Positions 1 to 13,340 of a stretch of 64,000 nt of DNA are shown here, one piece after another (the first letter of the stretch is position 1; each line of letters starts with the position of its first letter). Under the pieces are notes generated by a model that was given only the letters and a program-made list of their open reading frames with translations, was not told where the DNA came from and ran no database searches. This stretch comes from CAVSRC01 sp963785065 (lineage in GTDB: Bacteria; Pseudomonadota; Alphaproteobacteria; Rhizobiales; Kaistiaceae), in contig CAWATX010000003.1 of assembly GCA_963785065.1 (NCBI GenBank), positions 1 through 64,000 on the forward strand, written 5' to 3'. Position numbers and translations under genes: made by a program.

Positions 1-58
1 GGCCGTCGGAGCTGGGCGTTTGGCACGCTCCACATGTCAGGAAGACCATGATCGCCGC

Positions 59-951
59 TTACGGAATCACCGGCGGGGCGGCGAGGAGCTTAGACGGTAC
101 GGCAGGGAACTGGAAACCCAACAATTCCGTCGTGGCTCAATCATCGGTAGATACCAAGAGCGTGCAAACGGTGAAACAATCACCCTCTCGACCAGCACAT
201 CGACGTCGCATTGCAGCGCGAGCCCAGCAATCAGCGGGCGATGATCCTCGACGATATTGTCAAAGCGCATCGTCTCCTCGTTCCACGAAAAATCAGGTAT
301 CGGGTCATGATAATCCTTCATATCCCTGTGCACGAGCCTGACTTCCTGTTCGTATGAATAGCTCGTGGTCTTGACCATCAGCGTGTTGAACGCATTTTGC
401 CTCCCAATCTGGTTTTGCCTCCCAATCTGGATTGTGTTCGGATCTTCGTACTGCACAGCACCGAGATAGAGCTCCTCTGAATTCGATGCTAGGGCAGTTT
501 CAAGTCGTGCGCCGTTGCTCACAACAGCAACTCCAGCGCCTGGCGAGGCATAAATCTTCCACATCGCAATGGACTCGTGGGGTGCCGCGTGCCAGCAGTT
601 CACGTAGTTGTTACGACGTCCAAATTGCGTCATTAGGCAATCCTGCTCCTCGACCATCACCCAACCCCGATAAGCGGCTTGCGGCGTGCTATCCTTGCCT
701 CGTCCATAGATGCTGAGTATTTGAGCACGAAGCATCTCGGGCACTTCCTCAATGTTCTTCCATATCCGGTGGGGAAAGCGGATTGGTCCCGGCCATCCTT
801 CGTAGGGATCGTCTCTAGCAAGGACTTCAGCGTTCGTGAGCCATAGCTGACGCGATGTCAGTAAGTCGACAAACTTCGGCAGGTCCATGTAGCGCCACAA
901 CGGTATCGAGACTGGCGGTCGATTGAAGCTCGGGTGATTGCTGATTGGCAC
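59..951 (-). pseudogene. DUF2971 family protein, frameshifted at the 3' end
   Basis: The N-terminal part (LWRYMDLPKFVDLL, then a DDPYEG motif) and a central EVRL motif fit DUF2971, a family of unknown biochemical function often found in accessory regions. I chose the GTG at 951 because GGAG lies 7 bases upstream; a TTG at 981 is the other option. As written, the frame runs to 67 and ends in an Arg/Ser-rich tail unlike the family. Shifting frame near 135-138 gives instead ...MIE-ATTELLGFQFPAVPSKLLAAP and a stop at 59, which looks like a normal DUF2971 end, so one base appears to be missing there. Around residue 175-186 the protein carries a duplicated hexapeptide (IGRQNQ), matching an 18-bp tandem repeat. 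It is divergent from the gene at 1250. Family assignment is by recognition of motifs; the frameshift may be a sequencing error. Confidence 0.65.
395..430 (-). repeat. 18-bp perfect tandem duplication inside the DUF2971 gene
   Basis: Two identical 18-bp units (395-412 and 413-430) lie head to tail and add six residues in frame. This is seen directly in the sequence and looks like a recent slippage or duplication event. Confidence 0.9.
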
Positions 952-1249
952 GTGATATCTCCAGGAGGCGTTGGACGCCAAGCGAAGTCATCGGTGCCAG
1001 CGGTCATGCAGGAGAGCATTAAGTGTGCTCACCGGCTGTCCGCGAGGCGCTGTTGGCCGCGCGGGACACCCACCGTATCGACGATCTCGTGTCCCTTCTT
1101 AATGAAGCTTGCCCCTTCGACACAGCGGACTTTCGGGCCCGTCTAGGAGGTCCACTGAGTCCTTCACACGCTGCACTGTGCAGCGAATGCTCGTTTGTTG
1201 GCAAAGCTGGCGACCCGTGTCTAAATCAAGCGGAATTCCAGTCTTCGCG

Positions 1250-2830
1250 ATGGAGTGGTTCTTGGGCCGACAACCGTCTTGGATCGATGAGCGACCAGAG
1301 CAGCTCAGACCTCCAGTAATTAAAGGAGCAAGCAGCACAGAATCAGAGCGTTATCTTGCCAAGTTGGCAGATAGATCTTTTCTAAATCTTTGGTCCTACC
1401 CCTGCCCGTATCGAAACCAAAAGCAGGGCGGCAAAGGTGATGGCAAGGAACTCTGCGACCTGCTCGTGGTCTGCGGCAAACACATCATAATCTTTAGCGA
1501 GAAAACGATCGATTTGGGCGGCGGCGATATCGAAATCGCCTGGCGCAGGTGGGCAAAGAGAGCGATCCGAGACTCGGCCAAGCAGACCAAGGGTGCCGAA
1601 CGCTGGATAACCGACTTTCCTGAGCTGGTGTTCCTTGATCGCGATTGCACGGTCCCATTCCCGATCGATCTACCTCCCAAGGAGTCTCGCGAAGTTCATA
1701 GGGTGGTCATTGCCAATGGGAGTGCGAAAGTCTGCAAGGCGCATATGGCCGGCTCATCGGGCAGTCTAGTCATCAGGCCGAGTATCGTAGGTGACAGCCA
1801 CTGGACTGGGCAAAATGGCGAGATAGAGCCGTTCGCCGTCGGCGACATCGATCCCGATGGCTCATTCGTGCACGTGTTCAACGAGGCGGCCCTCGACATT
1901 GTAATGGCTGAACTCGACACGATTCGAGACTTCACGGACTATCTTGCGAAGAAGGCCGAATTTGTTCGATCCGGTGCGCTCGCGGAGGCGCATGGCGAGG
2001 AAAATCTACTCGCGTACTATGCCATTCGGACAAATGACGAAGGCGATCACGACTTTGTTGTGGAAGATGGGACAGCCCCTCTTTCCATCGATCAGGAACA
2101 TTATGCCCGATTTATCAGCGACCCACGGTATCAGGCAAAAAAGCAAGCAGATGGTATTTCATATCTGTGGGATCGGCTCATTGAAGCCTTTACGAAACAC
2201 ATGCTTGATGGAACCTCAATCACATTGGATGGGCATGAGTTCAACCTCCGGAAAAATGAACTCGGCGTGCGCCAAATGGCCTTGGTCCCAAGGTTCATTC
2301 GCAGAGCCCACTCAGAAGCGATCCACGGTGCATTAGAAAAGGGTAAGCAATCCGACCGCTTCGTGCGGATGATGATGAGCCCTGCCGGCGCAAAAGAAAA
2401 TGAGACTGCCTTCTTCGTACTGACCATAAAGTACCTTGATTGGATGGAGGCCCAGGGAGGCTACGAAAAATACCGGATAGTGAGGTCGAGATTAGCTCAG
2501 ATTTATGCGAAAGGGCTGCTTGAGCTTCATCCACATCTCAAACAGGTCGTCGGAATCTCGCTTGAGCCCCCGGATCAAGGCCGAGGCGGCTCTGAGGACC
2601 TGATTTATGCTGAGCAGTATGAATGGACGGAGCACGATCGAGAGACAATCCGAAAGGACTGCGAGACCGCCGGGGTGCTTCAGAATTTGAAGGAGTACCG
2701 ATATCAGGGCGAGGAGTTTCCCGAGGTCGAAACCATCACGATCGAACGCGCAGTTCCGCCGCCATCCGGCTCGCATTTGAACCGCAAGCAACGACGAGCC
2801 CTCGAAGCCCGGACGCGGAAACGATCGTGA
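1250..2830 (+). CDS. Unknown 526-aa protein, possible nuclease-like N-terminal domain
   Basis: I do not recognise a named family with certainty. The frame is open from 1109, but coding character begins around MEWFLGRQ, so I place the start at the ATG at 1250. Residues ~28-80 read ERYLAKL...FLNLWSYP...GDGKELCDLLVV...IIIFSEK: an acidic residue in a beta strand followed by a strand ending in E-K, the general look of nuclease-related (PD-(D/E)xK-like) domains, though the motif spacing is not canonical. The rest is mixed alpha/beta without membrane segments, and the C terminus is basic (LNRKQRRALEARTRKRS). It is divergent from the DUF2971 gene and lies just upstream of the uvrA SOS box. The nuclease idea is weak inference. 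Confidence 0.6.
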   Translation: MEWFLGRQPSWIDERPEQLRPPVIKGASSTESERYLAKLADRSFLNLWSYPCPYRNQKQGGKGDGKELCDLLVVCGKHIIIFSEKTIDLGGGDIEIAWRRWAKRAIRDSAKQTKGAERWITDFPELVFLDRDCTVPFPIDLPPKESREVHRVVIANGSAKVCKAHMAGSSGSLVIRPSIVGDSHWTGQNGEIEPFAVGDIDPDGSFVHVFNEAALDIVMAELDTIRDFTDYLAKKAEFVRSGALAEAHGEENLLAYYAIRTNDEGDHDFVVEDGTAPLSIDQEHYARFISDPRYQAKKQADGISYLWDRLIEAFTKHMLDGTSITLDGHEFNLRKNELGVRQMALVPRFIRRAHSEAIHGALEKGKQSDRFVRMMMSPAGAKENETAFFVLTIKYLDWMEAQGGYEKYRIVRSRLAQIYAKGLLELHPHLKQVVGISLEPPDQGRGGSEDLIYAEQYEWTEHDRETIRKDCETAGVLQNLKEYRYQGEEFPEVETITIERAVPPPSGSHLNRKQRRALEARTRKRS

Positions 2831-2932
2831 CAGTGCCAGGCGCAAGACGCGCTAGATCACGCGATCTGCGAATTTCATCACGGCGGTATGGCCTTGCTGA
2901 AGTACGCATCCGCAACTGCAACCCAACGATTC

Positions 2933-2947
2933 GTTCCTTTTTTGTTC
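2933..2947 (+). promoter_or_regulatory. LexA (SOS) box upstream of uvrA
   Basis: The sequence GTTC-CTTTTTT-GTTC matches the alphaproteobacterial LexA consensus GTTC-N7-GTTC exactly. It lies 197 bp upstream of the uvrA ATG at 3144. uvrA is a standard member of the SOS regulon, so this is very likely its operator. Confidence 0.85.
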
Positions 2948-3143
2948 TTTACAACCCCCGCACCGTTTGGGCAACATCGGCCCATCGGGACTTACCAGCC
3001 CGACAGGGCAACACTGGCAGCAGACTGAATCGCCCGGCCGCATTTCCCGTTGGACGAGGGAGAGCCGCCGCTTGTCTCGTACGTCGAAGAGCATAAGTTT
3101 GGGGCGCGGCCGACGCCGCAAATCCCCTTCGGAACAGCGTGCC

Positions 3144-8324
<5,181 letters not shown>

Positions 8325-8443
8325 GGCGATTTCGACTGCCAACCTGACAAACCCTCAGCACTCGGAAATCGCATTCACGGCATCATTGCAAGTTTAGATT
8401 TTTTCCAGATAATCCCATCCAGCGCACCAGTAGGGACCAGTCA

Positions 8444-8962
8444 ATGGAAGAACGCCCCACGATGGCCAAGTTCGAGATTCTCGACTTGTCGAGGATCCTA
8501 GCCGCGATAATGGCCAATCCAAATGGCTTGCGGTGGAGCTTAGACTTCGCCACCACTGTAGAACTGTGGTATCGTCGCTTTCTCTATTTAAGCTGTGTGT
8601 ATCCGAACGAATTACTCGTGCCAACCGAGGAAATTGACGAGTTTTGGCACCTACATATTCTTGACACGCAAAAATACCATCGCGACTGCAGTTATCTATT
8701 TGGTCAATATCTACATCATTTCCCGTATTTGGGACAACGTGGAAGCGACGACCGAATATTGTTGAAAAAGGAATTTGCCAAGACATTAGCGTTCTTTCGT
8801 GAGCAATTTGGTGACGACCCTGTCTCAGCCCTACAACGTTTGAGCGGGTCGGAATACTCAGTAGAAGCTCATTGCGGAGGCTCTTGTGGAAGGATTGTCG
8901 CCCAATTAGAGGATGCCGTAGAGGGGGATTGGCCGCATGTATTTCCGGAGACAAGCCACTGA
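8444..8962 (+). CDS. Glycine-rich-domain-containing-protein-like (GRDP-like) protein
   Basis: This 172-aa protein carries the motif DEFWHLHILDTQKYHRDC followed by LHHFPYLG, typical of the GRDP-like (DUF1399-type) domain first described in plant glycine-rich proteins and also found in bacteria. The conserved WHxH may bind metal, but no reaction is established. The ATG at 8444 has AGGGA seven bases upstream; a second ATG at 8462 is possible. The C-terminal tail has a short Cys pair (CGGSC). Its AT content is higher than that of uvrA next door, and it precedes a DUF218 gene on the same strand by 109 bp, which suggests a small accessory unit. No signal peptide or membrane segment is visible. Confidence 0.65.
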   Translation: MEERPTMAKFEILDLSRILAAIMANPNGLRWSLDFATTVELWYRRFLYLSCVYPNELLVPTEEIDEFWHLHILDTQKYHRDCSYLFGQYLHHFPYLGQRGSDDRILLKKEFAKTLAFFREQFGDDPVSALQRLSGSEYSVEAHCGGSCGRIVAQLEDAVEGDWPHVFPETSH

Positions 8963-9071
8963 CACCGAATTACACTAGACTGTTCGAAATCCGGACAACA
9001 GGCAATTTTCGCTTGCTGAACGATACGCACATCCGCAACACAAACCCAACTATCGTCCCTTTCTTGACGGC

Positions 9072-9866
9072 ATGTGGCAGTTTGATGCCGCACCCGATGG
9101 CCTCAGCGGACCACGCCTTGCACCTTCTGTCCAAAAGGCCTTTGCGGCTGATTTTGCCGCCTCCGTAGCTGTGGGCCTTGTTGCTGCCGGATTTACGGAC
9201 TTCCCGTATTTTGTGAAGAGCCAACTTCACCGTTGCCGTGATGCAATCCTGGATCTTGGTTTTGACGAAACAACCCGAGATGACGCCAACGAGATCTTGC
9301 ACGATGCGGAAGGGGCAAAGTTAATCATTGTCACCGGATGCCAAGACGAGCGGATGCTTCAGCGCCGCGTCGATAAACTTACAGAATTTGCAAGCGACAT
9401 GTATAAACACGGCACGTCGTTCAGTATCGTCTTTTCGGGTCGATGCCCTAAACACGACAACGTACGAATTCCCAACGAAGCTATGCGCATGCACAATCTT
9501 TTTACTATAAGACTTAGGGACGAAAACCCAGATTTACTTGCTTCGCTACCAATATTAAGCCTGGAGGGAGAGGAAGAATCTTCTGACACCAAGGAAAATG
9601 TTACAAAATTCTTCAATCATGCGGCGTTTCTTGGGCATAGAGCCGTCAATCTCGTCGCGTTAAGTTCCACTTTTCACCTTATTCGCCTATCCAAAGAAAT
9701 AATGTTGCACGTGTCGAAAAATGCGGAAAACGGCGCTTGGCCGCGTTTTGGAGAACTATTATTGGTCGGCGCCGAAGACGATTTCACGATTAAGTCGGCC
9801 CTTGTAGCAGATACAGAATTCATGAAACTCATGATGTTTGACCTGTATAATATTTATCTGGAGTAG
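9072..9866 (+). CDS. DUF218 (YdcF/SanA/ElyC-like) domain protein
   Basis: The 264-aa product shows the usual order of DUF218 motifs: LIIVTGCQDE followed by repeated Arg-rich segment (~75-85), SIVFSGRCPKH (~115), IPNEAMRMH (~130), a LEGEEESSDTKENV segment (~165-180) equivalent to the family's E-x-S-x-(D/N)T-x-EN, and ALSSTFHLIR (~200), equivalent to the VTS-xxH-xxR motif. Family members act in envelope or metabolite handling, but exact substrates are mostly unknown. There is no N-terminal membrane anchor, unlike SanA or ElyC. The frame is open upstream of the ATG without another standard start, back to a stop near 8976, so the N terminus is uncertain. It probably forms a pair with the GRDP-like gene. 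Confidence 0.6.
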   Translation: MWQFDAAPDGLSGPRLAPSVQKAFAADFAASVAVGLVAAGFTDFPYFVKSQLHRCRDAILDLGFDETTRDDANEILHDAEGAKLIIVTGCQDERMLQRRVDKLTEFASDMYKHGTSFSIVFSGRCPKHDNVRIPNEAMRMHNLFTIRLRDENPDLLASLPILSLEGEEESSDTKENVTKFFNHAAFLGHRAVNLVALSSTFHLIRLSKEIMLHVSKNAENGAWPRFGELLLVGAEDDFTIKSALVADTEFMKLMMFDLYNIYLE

Positions 9867-9949
9867 TGCCATCAGCTGGCGTCAGGATCCGGCGATGACG
9901 AGGTTGTCGCGACGACCGGGACCACGCTCAAAAAGTCAACTCGGCTCCC

Positions 9950-10768
9950 CTAGTCGCCCTTGTCAGGCCTTTCGCCGCTAGGTGACGCCCTGTGCTCGAT
10001 CAACTTCTGGTCATCTTGGAAAAGGCCGCTGACAGCCCCGAAAGCAGTCCTTACGTTTGGAATCATGTCCGCTGTCTCTTTGACAAAACCGTTCACTACA
10101 GCAAGCATCGCGACTCCTGCCGCTAATGCTTTCATGACCTTCTTTAATGTCCCAGAACGAGCTTCTGGCTTTCCTTGTGTTTCGAGGGAGAGGGACATCA
10201 ACGCTGACGAGGCGACTTCCCAAGCGCGCGCAACCCCAACGACTTTGTAGTTTCTCAGCATAAAAACCAGGGTCGAAAGAGCGGATACGATCTTTCCCCT
10301 CAGTTCCATCGGGAGTTCGGAGCCTTGGACATCCTTGAGAACATCGTCCAAAATGCCGACGACTCTGTGTATTTCCCGTTCTTCGTCATCTGCCAAGTCG
10401 TTTTGCAGGCCCAATGATTGTTCCAACAGCAAAAGCGCGCTCACATTGGGCGCGACTAGTTTCGCCTGCGTATCTCTCCAATCTTTGAGCAACCCATTGT
10501 GATCGATGGCACCCAGCAGGCCGGAGAGATGCAAACGTGATGCTTTTTTCGTCTCTTTGGGCCAATTGGTTCCATCCAGCGCCGCAATGAGCGACAGAAG
10601 ATTGCCGCGTTGCGCATGGAGAAGCTCGAACAACTCCAGGCCATTCGGCGCTACAGAATATTTCTCTGCAATAGTGCTTAACGTCGTAACCGAGCGATTC
10701 GGTTTCGGCGTTGGTAGGCTGCTGAAGAAAGCGAAGAGCGCTTTGGCGCTAGATATCGACTCAGCCAT
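9950..10768 (-). CDS. Hypothetical protein with one membrane segment near the C terminus
   Basis: I do not recognise this 272-aa protein. The ATG at 10768 (MAESISSAKALF) is preferred over 10795. The first ~200 residues look helical, with many Leu and charged residues (LLHAQRGNLLSLI, LELFELL), and no catalytic motif stands out. A hydrophobic stretch at ~residue 220-240 (ALAAGVAMLAVVNGFV) could be one membrane segment, leaving a short polar tail. It is convergent with the DUF218 gene and has base composition intermediate between the accessory genes and the chromosome core. Confidence 0.5.
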   Translation of the reverse strand: MAESISSAKALFAFFSSLPTPKPNRSVTTLSTIAEKYSVAPNGLELFELLHAQRGNLLSLIAALDGTNWPKETKKASRLHLSGLLGAIDHNGLLKDWRDTQAKLVAPNVSALLLLEQSLGLQNDLADDEEREIHRVVGILDDVLKDVQGSELPMELRGKIVSALSTLVFMLRNYKVVGVARAWEVASSALMSLSLETQGKPEARSGTLKKVMKALAAGVAMLAVVNGFVKETADMIPNVRTAFGAVSGLFQDDQKLIEHRASPSGERPDKGD

Positions 10769-10935
10769 TAGTTGAACTTGAACGCCGAGTCCCACGGCCA
10801 GTCAACTAGCTCCCAGCCCATAGGTCGGGAGTGCGAAGCGCAATCCGCCGTATGCAGCGTCGCGTTCATCGACCGGGTGGGTTACGCCTTCGGCGAAACC
10901 GCCCTGCGGTCCGGTCTTCCGAAAGCCCTGCTCCC

Positions 10936-11055
10936 CTGCCCACCCTCTATCTCGCCGCTCCGCTCTTCTCCAAATCCGAGCGGACCTTCAACGCGGCGCT
11001 GACGGCGGAGGTCGAGTGGCTGGGCTTCACGATCTTCCAGCCCCAGCGCGACGGG
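10936..11055 (+). pseudogene. Remnant of a nucleoside 2-deoxyribosyltransferase-like gene
   Basis: The frame encodes LPTLYLAAPLFSKSERTFNAAL...GFTIFQPQRDG, which matches the N terminus of the nucleoside 2-deoxyribosyltransferase family (YLAGPLF...FNxxL...GFxVFxPQ). The catalytic Asp/Glu region that should follow is absent; the sequence runs into palindromic repeats. I see it as a truncated remnant. The wider stretch 10,769-11,446 holds no other gene. Confidence 0.55.
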
Positions 11056-11085
11056 GGTCGATGCGACCAGGGAGCCGTGGGCGTC

Positions 11086-11250
11086 GATGCCGCCGCCCCC
11101 TCGCCCCTTGCGGGAGAGGGCTTCGCGCCTTAGTAGCGCAGCGAGTTAGGCGCGAAGGGAGAGGGGTCTTGGCAAAGCACTGGCGGTGGTTCAACCGCCC
11201 TGCCCACGCCCCCTCTCTGTCTCTCCCCCGCAAGGGGGGAGAGGACCAAT
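11086..11250. repeat. Intergenic palindromic repeat cluster
   Basis: Two hairpin-forming units are visible. The first pairs CGCGCCTTAG with its complement around 11,117-11,150. The second is CTCTCCCCC-GCAA-GGGGGGAGAG around 11,220-11,245, with a GCAA loop. The flanks CCCTC...GAGGG repeat the same words. These resemble the GC-rich palindromes scattered between genes in Hyphomicrobiales. Confidence 0.6.
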
Positions 11251-11446
11251 CCGGCGGGCGCTTTCTTATGGTGCGGACCTACTCGCCCCCTCCCCCGCCC
11301 ACGCCCACACCTCGATCGCGACGCCGTGCTGGCCTCCGACGTCCTCCCCGCCGTGCGCGACGGCGCCTCTGTGACCGCCATCACCGTCAGCGTGGGGCAA
11401 TTCGTGCGATGCTCGGCCAAAGTCGCAGAAACCGGTGCCGCGACCT

Positions 11447-12055
11447 ATGCCGCCAGCTTCCGCCCCTGCCCCATCCGATGCATATGACGTCCGCCGCACG
11501 CTCGCCTATGGCCGCGAGAAGCTGGCGCGGAACTTCCGCCACCTCGCTTTGGTGGCGGTGGCCGTCGGCGCGGTCAGCGTCTTCGTCTCGGGCGACGACG
11601 TGCTGCTGCGGATCGTCGGCTGGGGGCTGATCGTCGCTGGGTTCGGCCTGGGCGCCTGGGAGCTGTCGAAGTCCATCGGCAAGCAGGAGCCGCTTCTGGT
11701 CCTCTCGCCCGAGGGCATCCGGCTGCACATCGAGGACGTCAAGACGATCGCCATTCCGTGGAGCGAGGTCAGCGGCATGCATGCCATCAACGTGCCCGTG
11801 ACCGTGCCGGTCCACGGGAACGACGTCGTTCGCGATGTCACCGCGGTTGACGTGTCGCCGGCGTTCTACGACCGCGCCATCTATGTCGACGACCCGTTCC
11901 TGCGCGGCCCCGGCTGGGCCAACACATTCATCCCGGACGGCGACGTGGTGCACGTGGCGCTCCACCACGACATCCTCCCCGTCACCGGGCCGGTGCTCCT
12001 GGCTGCCGTCACGGCGCGCTGGAAGGCCTTCGGCCGCCCGGCCCGCCCGTCCTAG
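11447..12055 (+). CDS. Two-TM membrane protein with PH-like domain (STM3941-like)
   Basis: After a Pro/Ala-rich start the protein has two membrane helices (~residues 33-50, HLALVAVAVGAVSVFV, and ~58-75, IVGWGLIVAGFGLGAW), then a soluble domain beginning LLVLSPEGIRLH...IPWSEV. The pattern of strand, 'I.W.EI' and later strands is typical of the PH-like bacterial membrane proteins whose role is unknown. A GTG at 11,435 in the same frame is an alternative start; neither has a clear ribosome-binding site. The gene sits between two repeat clusters and between two copies of the 3' end of a ridA-like sequence, so it may have been inserted or duplicated there. Confidence 0.6.
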   Translation: MPPASAPAPSDAYDVRRTLAYGREKLARNFRHLALVAVAVGAVSVFVSGDDVLLRIVGWGLIVAGFGLGAWELSKSIGKQEPLLVLSPEGIRLHIEDVKTIAIPWSEVSGMHAINVPVTVPVHGNDVVRDVTAVDVSPAFYDRAIYVDDPFLRGPGWANTFIPDGDVVHVALHHDILPVTGPVLLAAVTARWKAFGRPARPS

Positions 12056-12149
12056 AAGCTGCCGCGCGGCAACGTCATCCGATTGACCCTCGGGGAGCGA
12101 TGACCTCCCACTATCCCGCCGCGCCGCTGTTCTCCGTGCCCGAGGCACG

Positions 12150-12310
12150 CAAACCTCCCCCCACCCGAAATGCCTTTGGCATTTCGACCTCCCCGCAAGG
12201 GGGAGGTAGGGCTCAGTGCCTGCGGCATGCTCCCCTCCCTCCCCCGCGTCAGCGCGGGGAGGGTGGCGAGGCCAGGGGCCGAGCCGGGTGGGGGCGATAG
12301 AGACTTGGGC
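12150..12310. repeat. Long imperfect palindrome, intergenic
   Basis: The stretch contains a perfect hairpin CGAAATGCC-TTT-GGCATTTCG, a CCTCCCC-GCAA-GGGGGAGG unit and a GCGGGGAGGG arm pairing with CCCTCCCCCGC. The outer CCCCCCACCC can pair with GGGTGGGGG at the far end. It has the look of the large intergenic palindromes of this bacterial order. Confidence 0.6.
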
Positions 12311-12322
12311 CCGACTCCCCCC

Positions 12323-12709
12323 TCACTTCCCCGCCCAGGCCCACACCTCGATCTCGACGCGGCCGCTGAGCGCCAGGCCGCTGGCGCCGAACGCGGAGCG
12401 CGCCGGCAGCCGATCCTCCTTGAAATAGCCGACATAGATGTCGTTGAAGGCCGGCCAGTCGCTCATGTCGGCAAGCATCACCGTCGCCTTGAAGATCGCG
12501 TCGAAGCCAAGTCCGTTGGCGGCGAGCGTCGCGCCGATATTGTCCATCGCCTGGCGCGCTTGGGGCCCCACGCCGCCGGGCACCAGCGTCTTGGTGCCGG
12601 GCTTCACCCCCATCTGCCCCGACAGATAGAGCACGTCGCCGACGCGCACCGCGTCGCTGAAGGGCAGCCCCGCCCCCTTGGTCGCTTCCGACCGGATGTA
12701 GTCCACCAT
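12323..12709 (-). CDS. RidA/YjgF family enamine/imine deaminase
   Basis: The 128-aa protein has the RidA layout: SDAVRVGDVLYLSGQMG near the N terminus, QARQAMDNIGATLAANG in the middle, KATVMLADMSDWPAFNDIY, then RSAFGASGLALSGRVEIEVWAWA at the end. RidA proteins hydrolyse reactive enamines or imines released by PLP enzymes. The key Arg of the R-(S/T)-x-x-x-x-x-LxxxxxxE region (RSAFGASGLALSGRVEIE) is present. GGAG nine bases before the ATG supports the start. A short duplicate of its 3' end occurs at ~11,291-11,319. Confidence 0.85.
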   Translation of the reverse strand: MVDYIRSEATKGAGLPFSDAVRVGDVLYLSGQMGVKPGTKTLVPGGVGPQARQAMDNIGATLAANGLGFDAIFKATVMLADMSDWPAFNDIYVGYFKEDRLPARSAFGASGLALSGRVEIEVWAWAGK

Positions 12710-12814
12710 CTCGCGTGTCTCCTGTTCGCCTGACGCCGCATCATGCGCCGCAACGCCTGGCTTCAGCGAGCGCGAATCCGCGTCCGGGGGCGGCCCCCGC
12801 CGCTGCGCGCGGCC

Positions 12815-13162
12815 TCAGGGCGAGGCCTTGAGGCCACCGGTGGGTGCGCGCAGCGATCCTCCGCCGTAGATCGACGCCCGCACGTCGTGGCAGTCGCCGG
12901 CGCCATATTGGGTCACGATGCAGCACTGCACCTTGCCGCCGCTGCACACCAGCGCGTGGACGTTCGTGTAGCCGTGCAGCACGTCCTGCTCCATCTTGTC
13001 GATGCATGGCTGCGCCGCCGGCGACTGGATCTGCGCCGCAGTGCAACCGTTCGACACCGCTTTCGGCTTGGCCACCGCCGGCCCCGTGTTCACGCACCAG
13101 AGGACCGCAACCGGTACGGCGAGCAGATTGAGGATTTGGGGAAGGTTCGATTGCGCGCGCAT
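12815..13162 (-). CDS. Small secreted cysteine-rich protein
   Basis: The start at 13,162 (MRAQSNLPQILNLLAVPVAVLW) gives an N-terminal signal sequence with likely cleavage after GPAVA, followed by ~85 residues with six Cys (NGCTAA, PCID, VCSG, QCCIV, DCHD). The even number suggests disulphides in the periplasm or outside the cell. I do not recognise a family. An earlier in-frame ATG at 13,198 would put charged residues before the signal and is less likely. Confidence 0.55.
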   Translation of the reverse strand: MRAQSNLPQILNLLAVPVAVLWCVNTGPAVAKPKAVSNGCTAAQIQSPAAQPCIDKMEQDVLHGYTNVHALVCSGGKVQCCIVTQYGAGDCHDVRASIYGGGSLRAPTGGLKASP

Positions 13163-13287
13163 GCTGGGCCTCCCTGCCGTCGGATTTGTCGCCCGCAACC
13201 CAACGCGAGGCTAGCCCGGTTGCCCGCGGCGCGACCACTCCCCCAATTGGGGCGTGGCCGCCCCATGATCTCACCGCCCCGCCGACC

Positions 13288-13311
13288 GGGGATAAGAAAG
13301 AGGTTATCCCC
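13288..13311. other. Perfect 8-bp-stem hairpin
   Basis: GGGGATAA at 13,288-13,295 and TTATCCCC at 13,304-13,311 form a stem around an 8-base loop. No T-run follows on either strand, so it is not a typical terminator. It lies just outside the dispersed repeat that starts at 13,341. Confidence 0.5.
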
Positions 13312-13340
13312 CTCCTCCGAGCCGCCCCCATATTGGTTGG

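Noticed and set aside
10822..10920. GTGGGTTACGCCTTCGGC-type sequence as a possible gene or attachment site
   Set aside because: Similar words occur widely in bacterial intergenic DNA, and no gene or site boundary is supported here.
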